Assembly (NCBI RefSeq): GCF_041321095.1
Contig: NZ_JBGGWE010000003.1
Location: forward strand, 310,001 to 374,000
Origin: Fibrella arboris
Lineage (GTDB): Bacteria; Bacteroidota; Bacteroidia; Cytophagales; Spirosomataceae
Reading direction: 5' to 3'
DNA length: 64,000 nucleotides
Part shown: in pieces, positions 1 through 8,321 of the stretch
How the letters are laid out: every line of letters begins with the position of its first letter
Position numbering within the stretch: the first letter of the stretch is position 1
Notes under the pieces: generated by a model
Seen by the model: only the letters and a program-made list of their open reading frames with translations
Database searches by the model: none
What the model was told of the DNA's origin: nothing
Position numbers and translations under genes: made by a program

Positions 1-154
1 TAATAACTTTACCTGTTAATTCTAAATCCATGTCTGTAGAAGGTTGGAGGTTTACTCGTGAGCCTGCGGAATGACCAATCAAACGCAGCGTGGCAAGCTA
101 TAGCAAAGCGTCAGGGGAATTGTCCTGTAGCTTCCTGCCTGCAACCGGCATCTG
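1..154. other. Window-edge region, no gene assigned
   Basis: No convincing gene. One plus-strand frame is open from the window edge to a stop near base 83 (about 26 codons, ending in REPAE-like residues: ...TREPAE) and could be the tail of a gene starting outside the window. It is too short to identify. The rest is an untranslated gap before the convergent end of the amidohydrolase gene. Confidence 0.3.
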
Positions 155-979
155 TTATAGATTGTAGAACCTGGTCGCATTCGCGCCGAATACCTTAGCA
201 CGGACTTCATCGCCCCAAGGTGCTACGTAGTCTGCAATGACCGTTTTTACCTGTGTATAATCGGCCGCTACGAGACAAACAGGCCAGTCGGAACCAAACA
301 TAAGCCGATCAGGGCCAAACCGCTCAAAAACGACGTCGAGGTACGGAAACAGGTCCGACTTGTTCCAGCTTTGCCAGTTGGCTTCCGTTACCATACCCGA
401 TACTTTACAGGACACGTTCGGCTGTTTAGCCAGCTCGGCCATAAAATTCGACCAGTGGTTTATTTCCTGTTTTCTGATCGCCGGCTTGGCCAGATGGTCA
501 ATGACAAAATTCACTTCCGGCACGGCACGTACCAGCTGCAAAGCCGCTTTCAACTGCGACGGATAGATCAGAATATCGTAGGTAAACTCAAAAGCGGCAA
601 GTTGGCGAATGCCTCTGATCACCTCGGGCCGCCTTAAAAAATCGTCTGGTTCGGCTTGAGCTACATGCCGGAAACCGCGAATTTCTTCAAACTGCGAGTA
701 GGCCTCCAGTCGCTCATACAGATCGTTAGCTCGTAAATCGACCCAGCCAACCACGCCCCTAACAATACCGTATGCCTGGGCAAGACTGACCAGAAACATG
801 GTTTCTTCGTCAGATTGCGAGGCCTGCACAGCCACACACCCCTCCATCCCATTGGCCGCCAGCACCGGCTCCAGATCGGCGGGCAGAAAATCGCGGCGGA
901 TCACCGCCATATCTTCAGTAATCCAGCTATCGCGCTCAGGAGTATAGAGCCAGAAATGCTGATGCGCGTCTATTGTCAT
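155..979 (-). CDS. Amidohydrolase family 2 (sugar lactonase-like)
   Basis: Predicted TIM-barrel metal-dependent hydrolase of the Amidohydro_2 family, 274 residues, which is a normal length. The N-terminal DAHQHFW motif (residues 4-10), a central FVIDHLAKP segment and a C-terminal LMFGSDWPV motif carry the family's metal and catalytic histidine and aspartate residues. Members of this type hydrolyse L-fucono- or L-rhamnono-1,5-lactones. The gene lies 22 bases downstream of a fumarylacetoacetate-hydrolase-family gene on the same strand, so the pair is probably one operon of the non-phosphorylated deoxysugar pathway. That pathway assignment is inference; other lactones or decarboxylase-like activities are possible. 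Confidence 0.85.
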   Translation of the reverse strand: MTIDAHQHFWLYTPERDSWITEDMAVIRRDFLPADLEPVLAANGMEGCVAVQASQSDEETMFLVSLAQAYGIVRGVVGWVDLRANDLYERLEAYSQFEEIRGFRHVAQAEPDDFLRRPEVIRGIRQLAAFEFTYDILIYPSQLKAALQLVRAVPEVNFVIDHLAKPAIRKQEINHWSNFMAELAKQPNVSCKVSGMVTEANWQSWNKSDLFPYLDVVFERFGPDRLMFGSDWPVCLVAADYTQVKTVIADYVAPWGDEVRAKVFGANATRFYNL

Positions 980-1001
980 GGTTCAGTTAACCGTTAACTG
1001 A

Positions 1002-1856
1002 TTATTGATAAGAGACCGCCAGTTGCTTTTGCTCGCCTAATCCGTCAATGCCAAGTTCCACCACATCACCAGGCTGTAAATAACGGGGTGGTTTCAGGCC
1101 GAGGCCAACACCAGAGGGTGTGCCGGTTGAAATGACATCGCCGGGAAGGAGGGTCATGAACTGGCTGATGTAGCTAACCAGCGTAGGTACGTCGAAAATC
1201 ATGTCGTCGGTGTTGGAATCCTGTAGTTTCTCCCCGTTGACAGATAGCCACAGGTTTAGCGCGTTGGGATTGGGTACGTCGTGGCGCGTGACCAGGTATG
1301 GCCCCAGCGGAGCAAACGTGTCGCAGCCTTTGCCCTTGTCCCACTGACCGCCCCGTTCGAGCTGAAAGGCGCGTTCGCTGTAATCGTTGATCACGGCATA
1401 GCCTGCTACATAATCCATCGCCTGATCGAGTTCAACGTAGCTGGCCCGCTTACCGATCACCACGGCGAGTTCTACCTCCCAGTCGGTTTTCTCGGATCGC
1501 TTCGGAATCACCACGTCATCGTTGGGGCCACACAGCGAGGTAGTCGATTTAAAAAAGAGAATGGGCTCAGCGGGCGGTGTAGCACCGGTTTCGGCAGCAT
1601 GTTTGGCGTAGTTAAGCCCCACGCAAACAATCTTGGAGGGTCGTTTCAGGCAAGGCCCAAAACGGGCATCGGCCGGAACAGGTGGGCATTGGGCAGCGTG
1701 AGCAGCGAGCCAGTGGGCCAATCGGTCGGGGCCATCTGTCGCAAAAAATGGTTCGTCGTAGTCACCACCGAAGTGCGTAACGTCCAGGTGGCGGCCATCC
1801 GGCATCAATACACCGGGGTGCTCGTGGCCATCAGGGCCGAAGCGGAATAGTTTCAT
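1002..1856 (-). CDS. Fumarylacetoacetate hydrolase family protein
   Basis: About 284 residues. The C-terminal FAH fold is clear: KIVCVGLNYAKHA, then the metal-binding stretch DWEVELAVVIGK, INDYSER, and STGTPSGVG near the end. Such proteins cleave or hydrate 2,4-diketo-3-deoxy sugar acids (for example 2,4-didehydro-3-deoxy-L-fuconate or L-rhamnonate). I chose the ATG at 1856 (MKLFRFGP) because the frame extends upstream only to a TTG at 1886 and family members begin with this motif. It sits upstream of, and is probably co-transcribed with, the lactonase-like amidohydrolase. The exact substrate is not determined by sequence. Confidence 0.85.
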   Translation of the reverse strand: MKLFRFGPDGHEHPGVLMPDGRHLDVTHFGGDYDEPFFATDGPDRLAHWLAAHAAQCPPVPADARFGPCLKRPSKIVCVGLNYAKHAAETGATPPAEPILFFKSTTSLCGPNDDVVIPKRSEKTDWEVELAVVIGKRASYVELDQAMDYVAGYAVINDYSERAFQLERGGQWDKGKGCDTFAPLGPYLVTRHDVPNPNALNLWLSVNGEKLQDSNTDDMIFDVPTLVSYISQFMTLLPGDVISTGTPSGVGLGLKPPRYLQPGDVVELGIDGLGEQKQLAVSYQ

Positions 1857-1970
1857 GCAAAAAATCTTTGGGGTAAAAGTAGCCAACTGGTAGGCACTAC
1901 TCCTATCCGATCAGCTACTTTTCGCCTGCACTCATATACGACCTGCCTGATCTGGCGCGTTGTTAGGGCA

Positions 1971-2627
1971 ATGTCTTTATATCCAGCTTCGCCACGCATT
2001 GCCCCGGCTTCCGGTTTGGTCACCGTTTGCCTGCTCGTTGGGCTATCGGCCTGCCAGCATCCTGTTGCTTATTTTCAACGCAGCAACCGGGAGGTCTTTT
2101 ATTCGCCGGCACCCAAGCCAGCCACCAGCCTGAACCGGGCAGACAACGTACCTGACAGCCTGGTGGGCAACGTACCCAACGAACAGGAACGTACCTGGAC
2201 GTCGCAATCGCCGGTTGCCTACGCGCAAGTTGAGCCAGCCAACGCACCAGCCAATAGCCCTGTCCGCAGCACGTACCCAGTGGCCGAGCGTATCGGGCAA
2301 CACCAGGGAAACGCCCGCCGGTTGCTGGCACCCACGCCTGGCAACAATGCCCCGGCACCGGTTAACGAGCATCAGCCCGGCCCAAAGCCCAGAAAGACCT
2401 TGCGCGAAATTCTGGGCCTGCCGCCCCGCAAAAAATTAAACTGGTGGCAACGCATCTCCTGGCAATTAAAAGCCTCGGTCATTGTCATTCTGGTCGCCGT
2501 AGTTTTTGCCATTCTGGGCATCACTGTGCTGGCCATTGTCTTCGGCATTATCGGTGCCCTGTTATTGATCCGGGGGCTGAAAAAGTCGTTCAAAGTACGC
2601 CGGGGCATTTTCGGGCTGGGCGGATAA
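1971..2627 (+). CDS. Hypothetical lipoprotein with C-terminal TM segment
   Basis: A 218-residue protein of unknown function. The N-terminus is a lipoprotein signal with lipobox LSAC (Cys28). Residues about 30-150 are rich in Pro, Ala, Asn and Gln and probably disordered. A basic stretch (RKTLREILGLPPRKKLNWW) then precedes a long hydrophobic segment (about residues 168-202) ending in KKSFKVRRG. A lipobox together with a distal membrane segment suggests a tether between membranes or within one membrane, but this is inference. It is convergent with oxyR with only 9 bases between the stops, so no separate terminator fits. Confidence 0.65.
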   Translation: MSLYPASPRIAPASGLVTVCLLVGLSACQHPVAYFQRSNREVFYSPAPKPATSLNRADNVPDSLVGNVPNEQERTWTSQSPVAYAQVEPANAPANSPVRSTYPVAERIGQHQGNARRLLAPTPGNNAPAPVNEHQPGPKPRKTLREILGLPPRKKLNWWQRISWQLKASVIVILVAVVFAILGITVLAIVFGIIGALLLIRGLKKSFKVRRGIFGLGG

Positions 2628-2636
2628 ACGAACACC

Positions 2637-3551
2637 CTACGCTTTTTGCAGGGCCCTCAGCTCGTCGGGCAGGTTCGTCAGTATTTCGCGTTTGAGGGCG
2701 TTTATCAGACTGCGCTTCAGAAAGCTACGGTGCATCACCAGACTGACCTCGCGTACTGGCGATGTGCCAGCGAATGGCCGCAGCTGCTTCTGGCGGGTTT
2801 CGTCGAAATCGAGCGTTGCCAGATACGGCAACAGCGTGAAACCGTCCTGACGGTCAATGAGTTTGATCAATGTTTCGAGCGAACCCGTTTCATAACGCAA
2901 CGCATTATTTCCCTGATAGTTACCACCGCAAAGATTCACCACCTGATCCCGGAAACAATGCCCTTCCGATAGTAGCCAGAGCCCGTCACCGGTCAGGTCG
3001 CTGGGGATAAGCGTTGGTTTGCTGAGCAACGAATTGCCTTTTGCGGCATACACCATGAACGGCTCTTTAAACAGCGAAATATCCGTCATGCTTGTCTCGC
3101 GAAGTGGTGTCACCACAATTCCCACATCGAGCAATCCGGTACGAAGCCGCTCTACGATCTGCTCGGTCAGTAACTCCTGCAACTGAATGGTCACGGCCGG
3201 GTAGCGCGCCATAAACGCCCCAATGAAATAAGGCAACAGATAAGGAGCCAGCGTTGGAATGATACCTACCCGGAGTTCGCCCCCCACTTCGTCACGGGAT
3301 TCCTTGGCAAGCTCTGGAATCCGTCGCGCCGACTGCAACACCTCACGGGCCTGCGCTACAATGATCTGGCCCGTTTCGGTTGGTACCACCGGATGTTTCG
3401 ACCGGTCGAACAGCAGGACGCCCAATTCATCTTCCAGTTTCTGGATCTGCATGCTCAGCGTAGGCTGCGTAACGTGGCAATGCTCGGCAGCGGTGGCAAA
3501 ATGGCGGTGGGTATCAATGGCAACGATGTAATCGAGTTGGGTGAGCGTCAT
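2637..3551 (-). CDS. oxyR: LysR-family peroxide sensor OxyR
   Basis: LysR regulator of 304 residues. The N-terminal winged helix-turn-helix (residues 1-60, with HFATAAEHCHVTQPTLSMQI) is followed by a substrate-like sensor domain. The redox motif GHCFRDQVVNLC places cysteines at exactly 199 and 208, the same spacing and numbering as the peroxide-sensing disulfide pair of Escherichia coli OxyR, so it is very probably a true OxyR and not a generic LysR protein. It would activate catalase or peroxiredoxin-type genes on oxidation; none lie beside it here. The start codon is only eight bases from a long inverted repeat (3559-3646) in the gap to the divergent exported-protein gene. Confidence 0.93.
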   Translation of the reverse strand: MTLTQLDYIVAIDTHRHFATAAEHCHVTQPTLSMQIQKLEDELGVLLFDRSKHPVVPTETGQIIVAQAREVLQSARRIPELAKESRDEVGGELRVGIIPTLAPYLLPYFIGAFMARYPAVTIQLQELLTEQIVERLRTGLLDVGIVVTPLRETSMTDISLFKEPFMVYAAKGNSLLSKPTLIPSDLTGDGLWLLSEGHCFRDQVVNLCGGNYQGNNALRYETGSLETLIKLIDRQDGFTLLPYLATLDFDETRQKQLRPFAGTSPVREVSLVMHRSFLKRSLINALKREILTNLPDELRALQKA

Positions 3552-3558
3552 GGGAAGG

Positions 3559-3646
3559 CTGTTTACCGTTTACGGTCTTCTGTTGCGTTGCTCAGGTACG
3601 TATTTCTGCATGAGCGAAGCAACAGAAGACCGCAAACGGTAAACAG
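3559..3646. repeat. Long hairpin, CTTCTGTTGC family
   Basis: Inverted repeat with 28-base arms (3559-3586 and 3619-3646) and one wobble mismatch. The inner sequence can extend the stem by about seven pairs (TTGCTCA against TGAGCGA). The loop contains CAGGTACGT. The apical core TCTTCTGTTGC / GCAACAGAAGA is shared with elements at 17126, 17544, 27882 and 42273. It lies between two divergent genes, so it is not a simple terminator. Confidence 0.9.
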
Positions 3647-3751
3647 TAAACTGGTTCATAGATGATTTCGATGCAAAACTAAATTGCATTGATGACGAAA
3701 ATGCACTGAATCGGCTTTCTTTGTCTTTTCGTTCAAACCCAGCTATCATCG

Positions 3752-4516
3752 ATGAACCCTTATCGCTTTTTGTTTCTGCTGTTTCTGGTCATGACTTCGC
3801 CCCTGCTGGCGCAGAAAAAGAATAACAACCCTGCCGCGGCGGGTTTCGACATGGCCGGGTCAGACCCCCGTGCTGTGCAGATCGCCGATGACGTGATGGC
3901 GGCGCAGGGTGGTCGAAAAGCGTGGGATAACACCCACCACATTGCCTGGACATTCTTTGGGGCTCGTCGCCTGCATTGGGATAAGTGGACGGGTGATGTT
4001 CGGGTCGACAATCTGAAGAATGACCAGACCGTATTGCTCAATATCAACACCGATAAAGGGCGCGTTTTCAGGAATGGCAAAGAAGAAACCAATCCCGACA
4101 GCGTGGCGAAGTTTGTTAAGTCGGCTAAAGGGGCCTGGATCAATGACTCGTATTGGCTCCTGATGCCGTACAAACTGAAAGATTCGGGCGTGACGCTCAA
4201 AGACCTGGGCACTGCCAACACCGAAGCAGGCCAGCCCGCCGACCTGATCCAGCTGACGTTCAAAGGCGTAGGCAATACCCCCGACAACAAATACCATGTC
4301 TGGGTCGATAAAACGACAAGGCTGGTATCCCAGTGGGCATACTACCCGAAATACACCGACGAAAAGCCCGGTTTTATCCTACCCTGGACTGATTATCAAA
4401 CGTTGGGTAAAATCAAACTCTCCGGCAAGCGTGGCCCGCGCGAATTATCAGACATAAAGGTGTACGATTCGCTCTCGAACGCAGTATATACCTCTTTTGA
4501 CCGGCCAAGCCTCTAG
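3752..4516 (+). CDS. Exported protein, DUF6503-like (tentative)
   Basis: 254 residues with a clear signal peptide (MNPYRFLFLLFLVMTSPLLAQ). The mature part contains a MAAQGGRKAWDNTHHIAWTFFG region and later YHVWVDKTTRLVSQWAYY, a pattern of beta strands reminiscent of LolA/LolB-like periplasmic proteins that bind lipid. I recall similar Bacteroidota proteins listed under DUF6503, but I could not check this. No catalytic motif is visible. The following gene, an OMPLA-like outer-membrane barrel, starts 28 bases downstream on the same strand, so both may act in envelope or lipid maintenance (inference). Confidence 0.6.
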   Translation: MNPYRFLFLLFLVMTSPLLAQKKNNNPAAAGFDMAGSDPRAVQIADDVMAAQGGRKAWDNTHHIAWTFFGARRLHWDKWTGDVRVDNLKNDQTVLLNINTDKGRVFRNGKEETNPDSVAKFVKSAKGAWINDSYWLLMPYKLKDSGVTLKDLGTANTEAGQPADLIQLTFKGVGNTPDNKYHVWVDKTTRLVSQWAYYPKYTDEKPGFILPWTDYQTLGKIKLSGKRGPRELSDIKVYDSLSNAVYTSFDRPSL

Positions 4517-4543
4517 TTTCTTTATTATCCTTACACAAGTGGG

Positions 4544-5527
4544 ATGATAAAAATCAACGCTATGACCGGTCAAGTCAGTGCTGTCTTTCTGGGTACGTTG
4601 CTAGGGGCTACCGTAGCTCATGGACAACCCGAATCAACCGGAACTAAAGCGGCGGCGCAAAGGGTGCCGGTTGATTCGGTACGCTTCTGGAATCATCGGT
4701 ACAACGAATTTTTCCGGAGCAATCGGGATTTTTCGTACATCGCGCCCAATGGCGAACTGGGTGCGCCCAGCCAATATGTCATCAACGGCGAATTGATAGC
4801 CAGTTATTTTCTGCTTGACACGCCGAAATCACGTTTCTCGCTGGCGGTCACCCAGCGTTTCATGGCCCGTACCCGCACCGACCGTTCGTCGCCTATCCGC
4901 ACACCCAGTTTCAGGCTCGGCACCCAGGTCTTCTACCGACTGAGCACCAACGTAACCCATTACAAATACCTCGAAGCCCAGTTTTTCCATCACTCCAACG
5001 GGCAGGATGGGCCTGTATTTCGGCCAAATGGCACGATCAACACCGAAACAGGCGACTTCTCGACCAACTATCTCCAGGCTACCTATAACTGGGGCACCCA
5101 CACCCGGCACGGCACGTACTACAACCTGGGTTACCGTTGGCATGCGCCGCTCTTCACGCATTCCGAAGGGCTGGCGGGTCATTACGGCTTTGGCCGGTTG
5201 GTAGGACAAGCCACGGTCAAGCTATTGGCGCGGTCTGCTGATGACCCATCGACCTCGGTGCAAACAGAACGTTTCCGCCTGAGTTTACAAGCCTCATACG
5301 CCGTCAATAACTTGGCGGGATGGGGAGTCGCAGCGGCGCAGCGCCGATTAAATGTCGAACTTAGTGCCTGGTACATTCCTGCTTTCAGCCGGGATACTGG
5401 TATTTTTGCAACGGCGGGTTATTATGGCGAAGACCCGTACAATATCTATTTCAACGACCGGTACACCTTCATACGATTCGGCATTGCGGCAGGCTTTACC
5501 CGTTATTCCGACGAAATACGAAAGTGA
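4544..5527 (+). CDS. Outer-membrane barrel, phospholipase A1 (OMPLA)-like
   Basis: 327 residues with a signal peptide (cleavage near AHGQ, about residue 27) followed by alternating amphipathic strands ending in an aromatic-rich C-terminus, typical of an outer-membrane barrel. The segment FFHHSNGQDG (residues 147-156) matches the OMPLA active-site motif H-x-S-N-G-x-D-G: His149 and Ser151 would correspond to the catalytic His and Ser, and Asn175 (FSTNYLQ) is placed like the triad Asn, with a longer insert between. The assignment rests on this motif and topology. A second in-frame ATG at 4562 would also give a signal peptide. Probably co-transcribed with the preceding exported protein. Confidence 0.6.
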   Translation: MIKINAMTGQVSAVFLGTLLGATVAHGQPESTGTKAAAQRVPVDSVRFWNHRYNEFFRSNRDFSYIAPNGELGAPSQYVINGELIASYFLLDTPKSRFSLAVTQRFMARTRTDRSSPIRTPSFRLGTQVFYRLSTNVTHYKYLEAQFFHHSNGQDGPVFRPNGTINTETGDFSTNYLQATYNWGTHTRHGTYYNLGYRWHAPLFTHSEGLAGHYGFGRLVGQATVKLLARSADDPSTSVQTERFRLSLQASYAVNNLAGWGVAAAQRRLNVELSAWYIPAFSRDTGIFATAGYYGEDPYNIYFNDRYTFIRFGIAAGFTRYSDEIRK

Positions 5528-5575
5528 ACAGCCACCCATCGTAAACCGATTTCGGTCGAAAACCGTTACGCATTA

Positions 5576-6652
5576 ATGGAAGCTACTGCTTTACAACCCG
5601 CTCCTATTCCAACCATCGAAACCAGATCAAAGCCCGTTGGCAAGACTGGTGTCTTGCTGGTTAACCTGGGTACACCTGATAGCCCTAGTGTGCCGGATGT
5701 CAGGAAATATCTCCGCGAGTTTTTGATGGACGGCCGCGTCATTGACATTCCGTACATTCCTCGTTTTCTGCTCGTTAACGGCATCATTGCACCATTTCGG
5801 GCACCGAAGTCAGCAAAAATTTACAAGGAGCTCTGGAATGAAAACGGGTCGCCGCTCAAGCACTATGGGTACGTTGTGACGAAGATGGTGCAGGAACAAC
5901 TGGGCAACGACTATGTGGTTCGGCTGGCCATGCGCTACCAAAGCCCTAGTATCGACGCAGGCTTGGCCGAGTTTCAGACCCTCGGCCTGACTGATATTGT
6001 GGTGGTGCCTTTCTTCCCGCAATATGCCTCAGCTTCTACCGGCTCGGTTTACGAGAAAGTAATGGATATCCTGAAATCATGGCAGGTGATTCCGCAGGTA
6101 CGTTTCATCAACCGGTTCCTGGAACATCCCAAGTTCATCGAAGGGTTTGTGCAGCTTGGCCGTAAATACATGAACGAGCGGGAGTACGACCATTACTTAT
6201 TCAGCTATCATGGTTTGCCCGAGCGCCAGATCAGGAAAGGCGACGTAGCCAAAACGGTCTGTCAATTTGGCGCCTGTTGCGGATCATTACGCGCTGATAA
6301 CCAGCATTGTTACCGGGCGCAGTGTTTTGAAACCACCCGCCGTCTGGTGCGCGAGTTAGGTATTCCGGAGGGTAAATACACGACCAGTTTCCAGTCGCGC
6401 CTGGGCAATGATCCCTGGATCAAGCCCTATACTGATGATGTCATCAAGGAAATGCCAGGCAAAGGGATTAAGAGTGTACTGGCCTTTTCGCCAGCCTTTG
6501 TGGCCGACTGTCTGGAAACGACCATCGAAGTAGGCGAAGAATACAGAGAGCTATTCGAAGAACATGGCGGTGAACACTGGCAACTGGTCGAAAGCCTGAA
6601 CGACAGCCCACTCTGGGTTGAGGCGATCGTGGATATGGTAAAGACAATATAA
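5576..6652 (+). CDS. hemH: Ferrochelatase
   Basis: Inserts ferrous iron into protoporphyrin IX (or coproporphyrin) as the last or near-last step of haem synthesis. 358 residues. The LLVNLGTPDSP start (27-37), the active-site YHGLP with His212, and FSPAFVADCLET (304-315) with the conserved Glu314 are all present. A cysteine-rich insertion at 229-250 (Cys229, 234, 235, 245, 250) could hold an iron-sulfur cluster as in some bacterial ferrochelatases; that is inference. A strong hairpin follows at 6707. The gene begins 48 bases after the OMPLA-like gene and may be read from the same transcript. Confidence 0.95.
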   Translation: MEATALQPAPIPTIETRSKPVGKTGVLLVNLGTPDSPSVPDVRKYLREFLMDGRVIDIPYIPRFLLVNGIIAPFRAPKSAKIYKELWNENGSPLKHYGYVVTKMVQEQLGNDYVVRLAMRYQSPSIDAGLAEFQTLGLTDIVVVPFFPQYASASTGSVYEKVMDILKSWQVIPQVRFINRFLEHPKFIEGFVQLGRKYMNEREYDHYLFSYHGLPERQIRKGDVAKTVCQFGACCGSLRADNQHCYRAQCFETTRRLVRELGIPEGKYTTSFQSRLGNDPWIKPYTDDVIKEMPGKGIKSVLAFSPAFVADCLETTIEVGEEYRELFEEHGGEHWQLVESLNDSPLWVEAIVDMVKTI

Positions 6653-6706
6653 TGGCTAGTGGCTCCGCACAGTAGTCAGTTTATGGATAAGCCGGGCTGA
6701 AGCGCT

Positions 6707-6772
6707 GGCATTGCCCCAAAAGCAGCAGGCTCAACGTTTCCACGTTGAGCCTGCTGCTTTTGGGGCAATGCC
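6707..6772. terminator. Perfect 31-bp hairpin between convergent genes
   Basis: Arms 6707-6737 and 6742-6772 match perfectly with a four-base loop (TTCC). It lies between hemH (plus) and the Dabb-domain gene (minus), which end on either side, so it probably ends transcription in both directions. The A-rich/T-rich bases near the stem ends are part of the arms and there is no separate long U tract, so termination efficiency is uncertain. Confidence 0.8.
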
Positions 6773-6775
6773 GTA

Positions 6776-7174
6776 TTAAGGCTGAATTTCTGCGTTGACG
6801 ACCAGCGTCTTGTCCCAGCTTGCTTTGTTCTGGTTCACAAATGTTTTGTAGGCAGCGCTTTGCTCAAACGCTTTCATGTCCTCTTCGTTCTGGAATGTCA
6901 GATAATGCATAACATCGTACTCAGAATCGGACTTACCCACCAAAAATGTCTTGCCAGCAGTGTAACCAACGACCTGTGGAATTTCGTGCCGAAGGGCTGC
7001 AAAATCGCGCATATGCTTGTCTACAGCTTGCGAATTAGCCTCTTTTGTGAAAGAAAAGCAGAAAATCTGCTGTTTCTGGGCTTTGCGGGCGGGTGAATAC
7101 GCTCCGTAGATTAATAAACCGAGGATGCAGAAGAGACCTACAATGAGGGCATATCCTTTAGTTTCGCGTTGCAT
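6776..7174 (-). CDS. Membrane-anchored Dabb (stress-responsive A/B barrel) protein
   Basis: 132 residues. One N-terminal transmembrane segment (residues 8-26) is followed by a single Dabb domain (about 35-130) with HMRDFAALRHEIPQVVGY and YDVMHYLTFQNEEDMKAFEQS, the features of this dimeric ferredoxin-like fold. Dabb proteins are small and of mostly unknown function; some plant and bacterial members are stress-linked. The gene is divergent from the S1/P1-like gene, with a 102-base gap that must hold both promoters. Confidence 0.75.
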   Translation of the reverse strand: MQRETKGYALIVGLFCILGLLIYGAYSPARKAQKQQIFCFSFTKEANSQAVDKHMRDFAALRHEIPQVVGYTAGKTFLVGKSDSEYDVMHYLTFQNEEDMKAFEQSAAYKTFVNQNKASWDKTLVVNAEIQP

Positions 7175-7276
7175 TGATTTGGAATTTATGTCTTTTAACG
7201 AAATTTTATTCTGTTTTTATCGAGGTTTTATTCGATAGATCTTATTGAGTCTTCAAATAGTACCATGACTTGACAA

Positions 7277-8311
7277 ATGTACAAGAATAGAATTTGGTTG
7301 ATCATTTTTCCGGGAAAAATTTTTCTTGTGACCCTTCTTGCCAGTTTTCTGCTCTGTGCGAATGGGGTATTGTCTGCCAAACCACGTCCGCTGACGCGGG
7401 CGCCAAACTGGGGGTTTTATGCGCATCAGCAGATTAACCGGCTGGCTGTCTTTACACTCCCGCCCGACATGATGCCGCTCTTCAAAAGCCGTATTCAGTT
7501 TTTGACCGACAACGCCGTAAACCCCGATAAACGTCGGTATGCCGTAGTTGATGAAGCTCCCCGTCATTTCATTGATCTGGATGTGTATGCCGACACCACC
7601 CGCGAAACACTGCCCCGTAGCTGGAGCGCTGCCGCCGACCGGTACGGACCCGACACACTTGCCATGCACGGGATTGTGCCCTGGCATATCCAACTGGCGA
7701 AATACCAGCTGACCGAAGCGTTTAAAGAACGGAACGTACCCAGAATCCTGCGCCTTGCCGCCGATATTGGCCATTACATCGCCGACGCCAACGTGCCCCT
7801 GCACACTACGCGCAACTACAACGGCCAGCTAACGGGCCAAACGGGTATTCATGGTTTTTGGGAATCGCGCTTACCGGAGCTTTTCTCGGGTACTTACGAT
7901 GGGCTGGTGGGTGCAGCTGAATACGTTGAGCATCCGCAGCAACGGGCCTGGCGTGCCGTTTTCAACGCTCACGCGGCGCTGGATTCGGTGCTGGCTATTG
8001 AGCGTTCCCTGACGGCTGACGTAGGTGACAGTCATAAATGGAATTTTGAAGACCGTAATGGGCAAACCGTGAAGGTGTATTCAGAGACCTTTGCCCGCCA
8101 GTATCACCAACGGCTACGTGGGCAGGTAGAACGGCAGCTGCGTGCCTCGATAAAAATGGTGGGTGATTTCTGGTATACCTGTTGGGTCGATGCCGGGCAG
8201 CCCGACCTGAAAAAGCTGGCTCGCCAACTACCCGACGAGACCGAAAAAGCAGAAACAGCCGCCGAGCAACAGAGTTGGCTCAAGCGGCTGTTTAAGGTAC
8301 GGGACGAATAA
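7277..8311 (+). CDS. Exported S1/P1 nuclease / phospholipase C-type zinc enzyme
   Basis: 344 residues with a signal peptide (about 1-34). The residues that bind three zinc ions in the S1/P1 nuclease and phospholipase C fold can be traced: Trp45 and His50 (WGFYAH), His97 and Asp100 (HFID), His166 and Asp170 (GHYIAD), His176 (PLHTT), and His192 with Glu196 (IHGFWE). It would hydrolyse phosphodiesters in nucleic acids or phospholipids in the periplasm or outside. The C-terminal 40 residues are charged. Substrate cannot be told from sequence. It is convergent with the next gene, with only 10 bases between the stops. Confidence 0.8.
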   Translation: MYKNRIWLIIFPGKIFLVTLLASFLLCANGVLSAKPRPLTRAPNWGFYAHQQINRLAVFTLPPDMMPLFKSRIQFLTDNAVNPDKRRYAVVDEAPRHFIDLDVYADTTRETLPRSWSAAADRYGPDTLAMHGIVPWHIQLAKYQLTEAFKERNVPRILRLAADIGHYIADANVPLHTTRNYNGQLTGQTGIHGFWESRLPELFSGTYDGLVGAAEYVEHPQQRAWRAVFNAHAALDSVLAIERSLTADVGDSHKWNFEDRNGQTVKVYSETFARQYHQRLRGQVERQLRASIKMVGDFWYTCWVDAGQPDLKKLARQLPDETEKAETAAEQQSWLKRLFKVRDE

Positions 8312-8321
8312 CTGGTTATGC

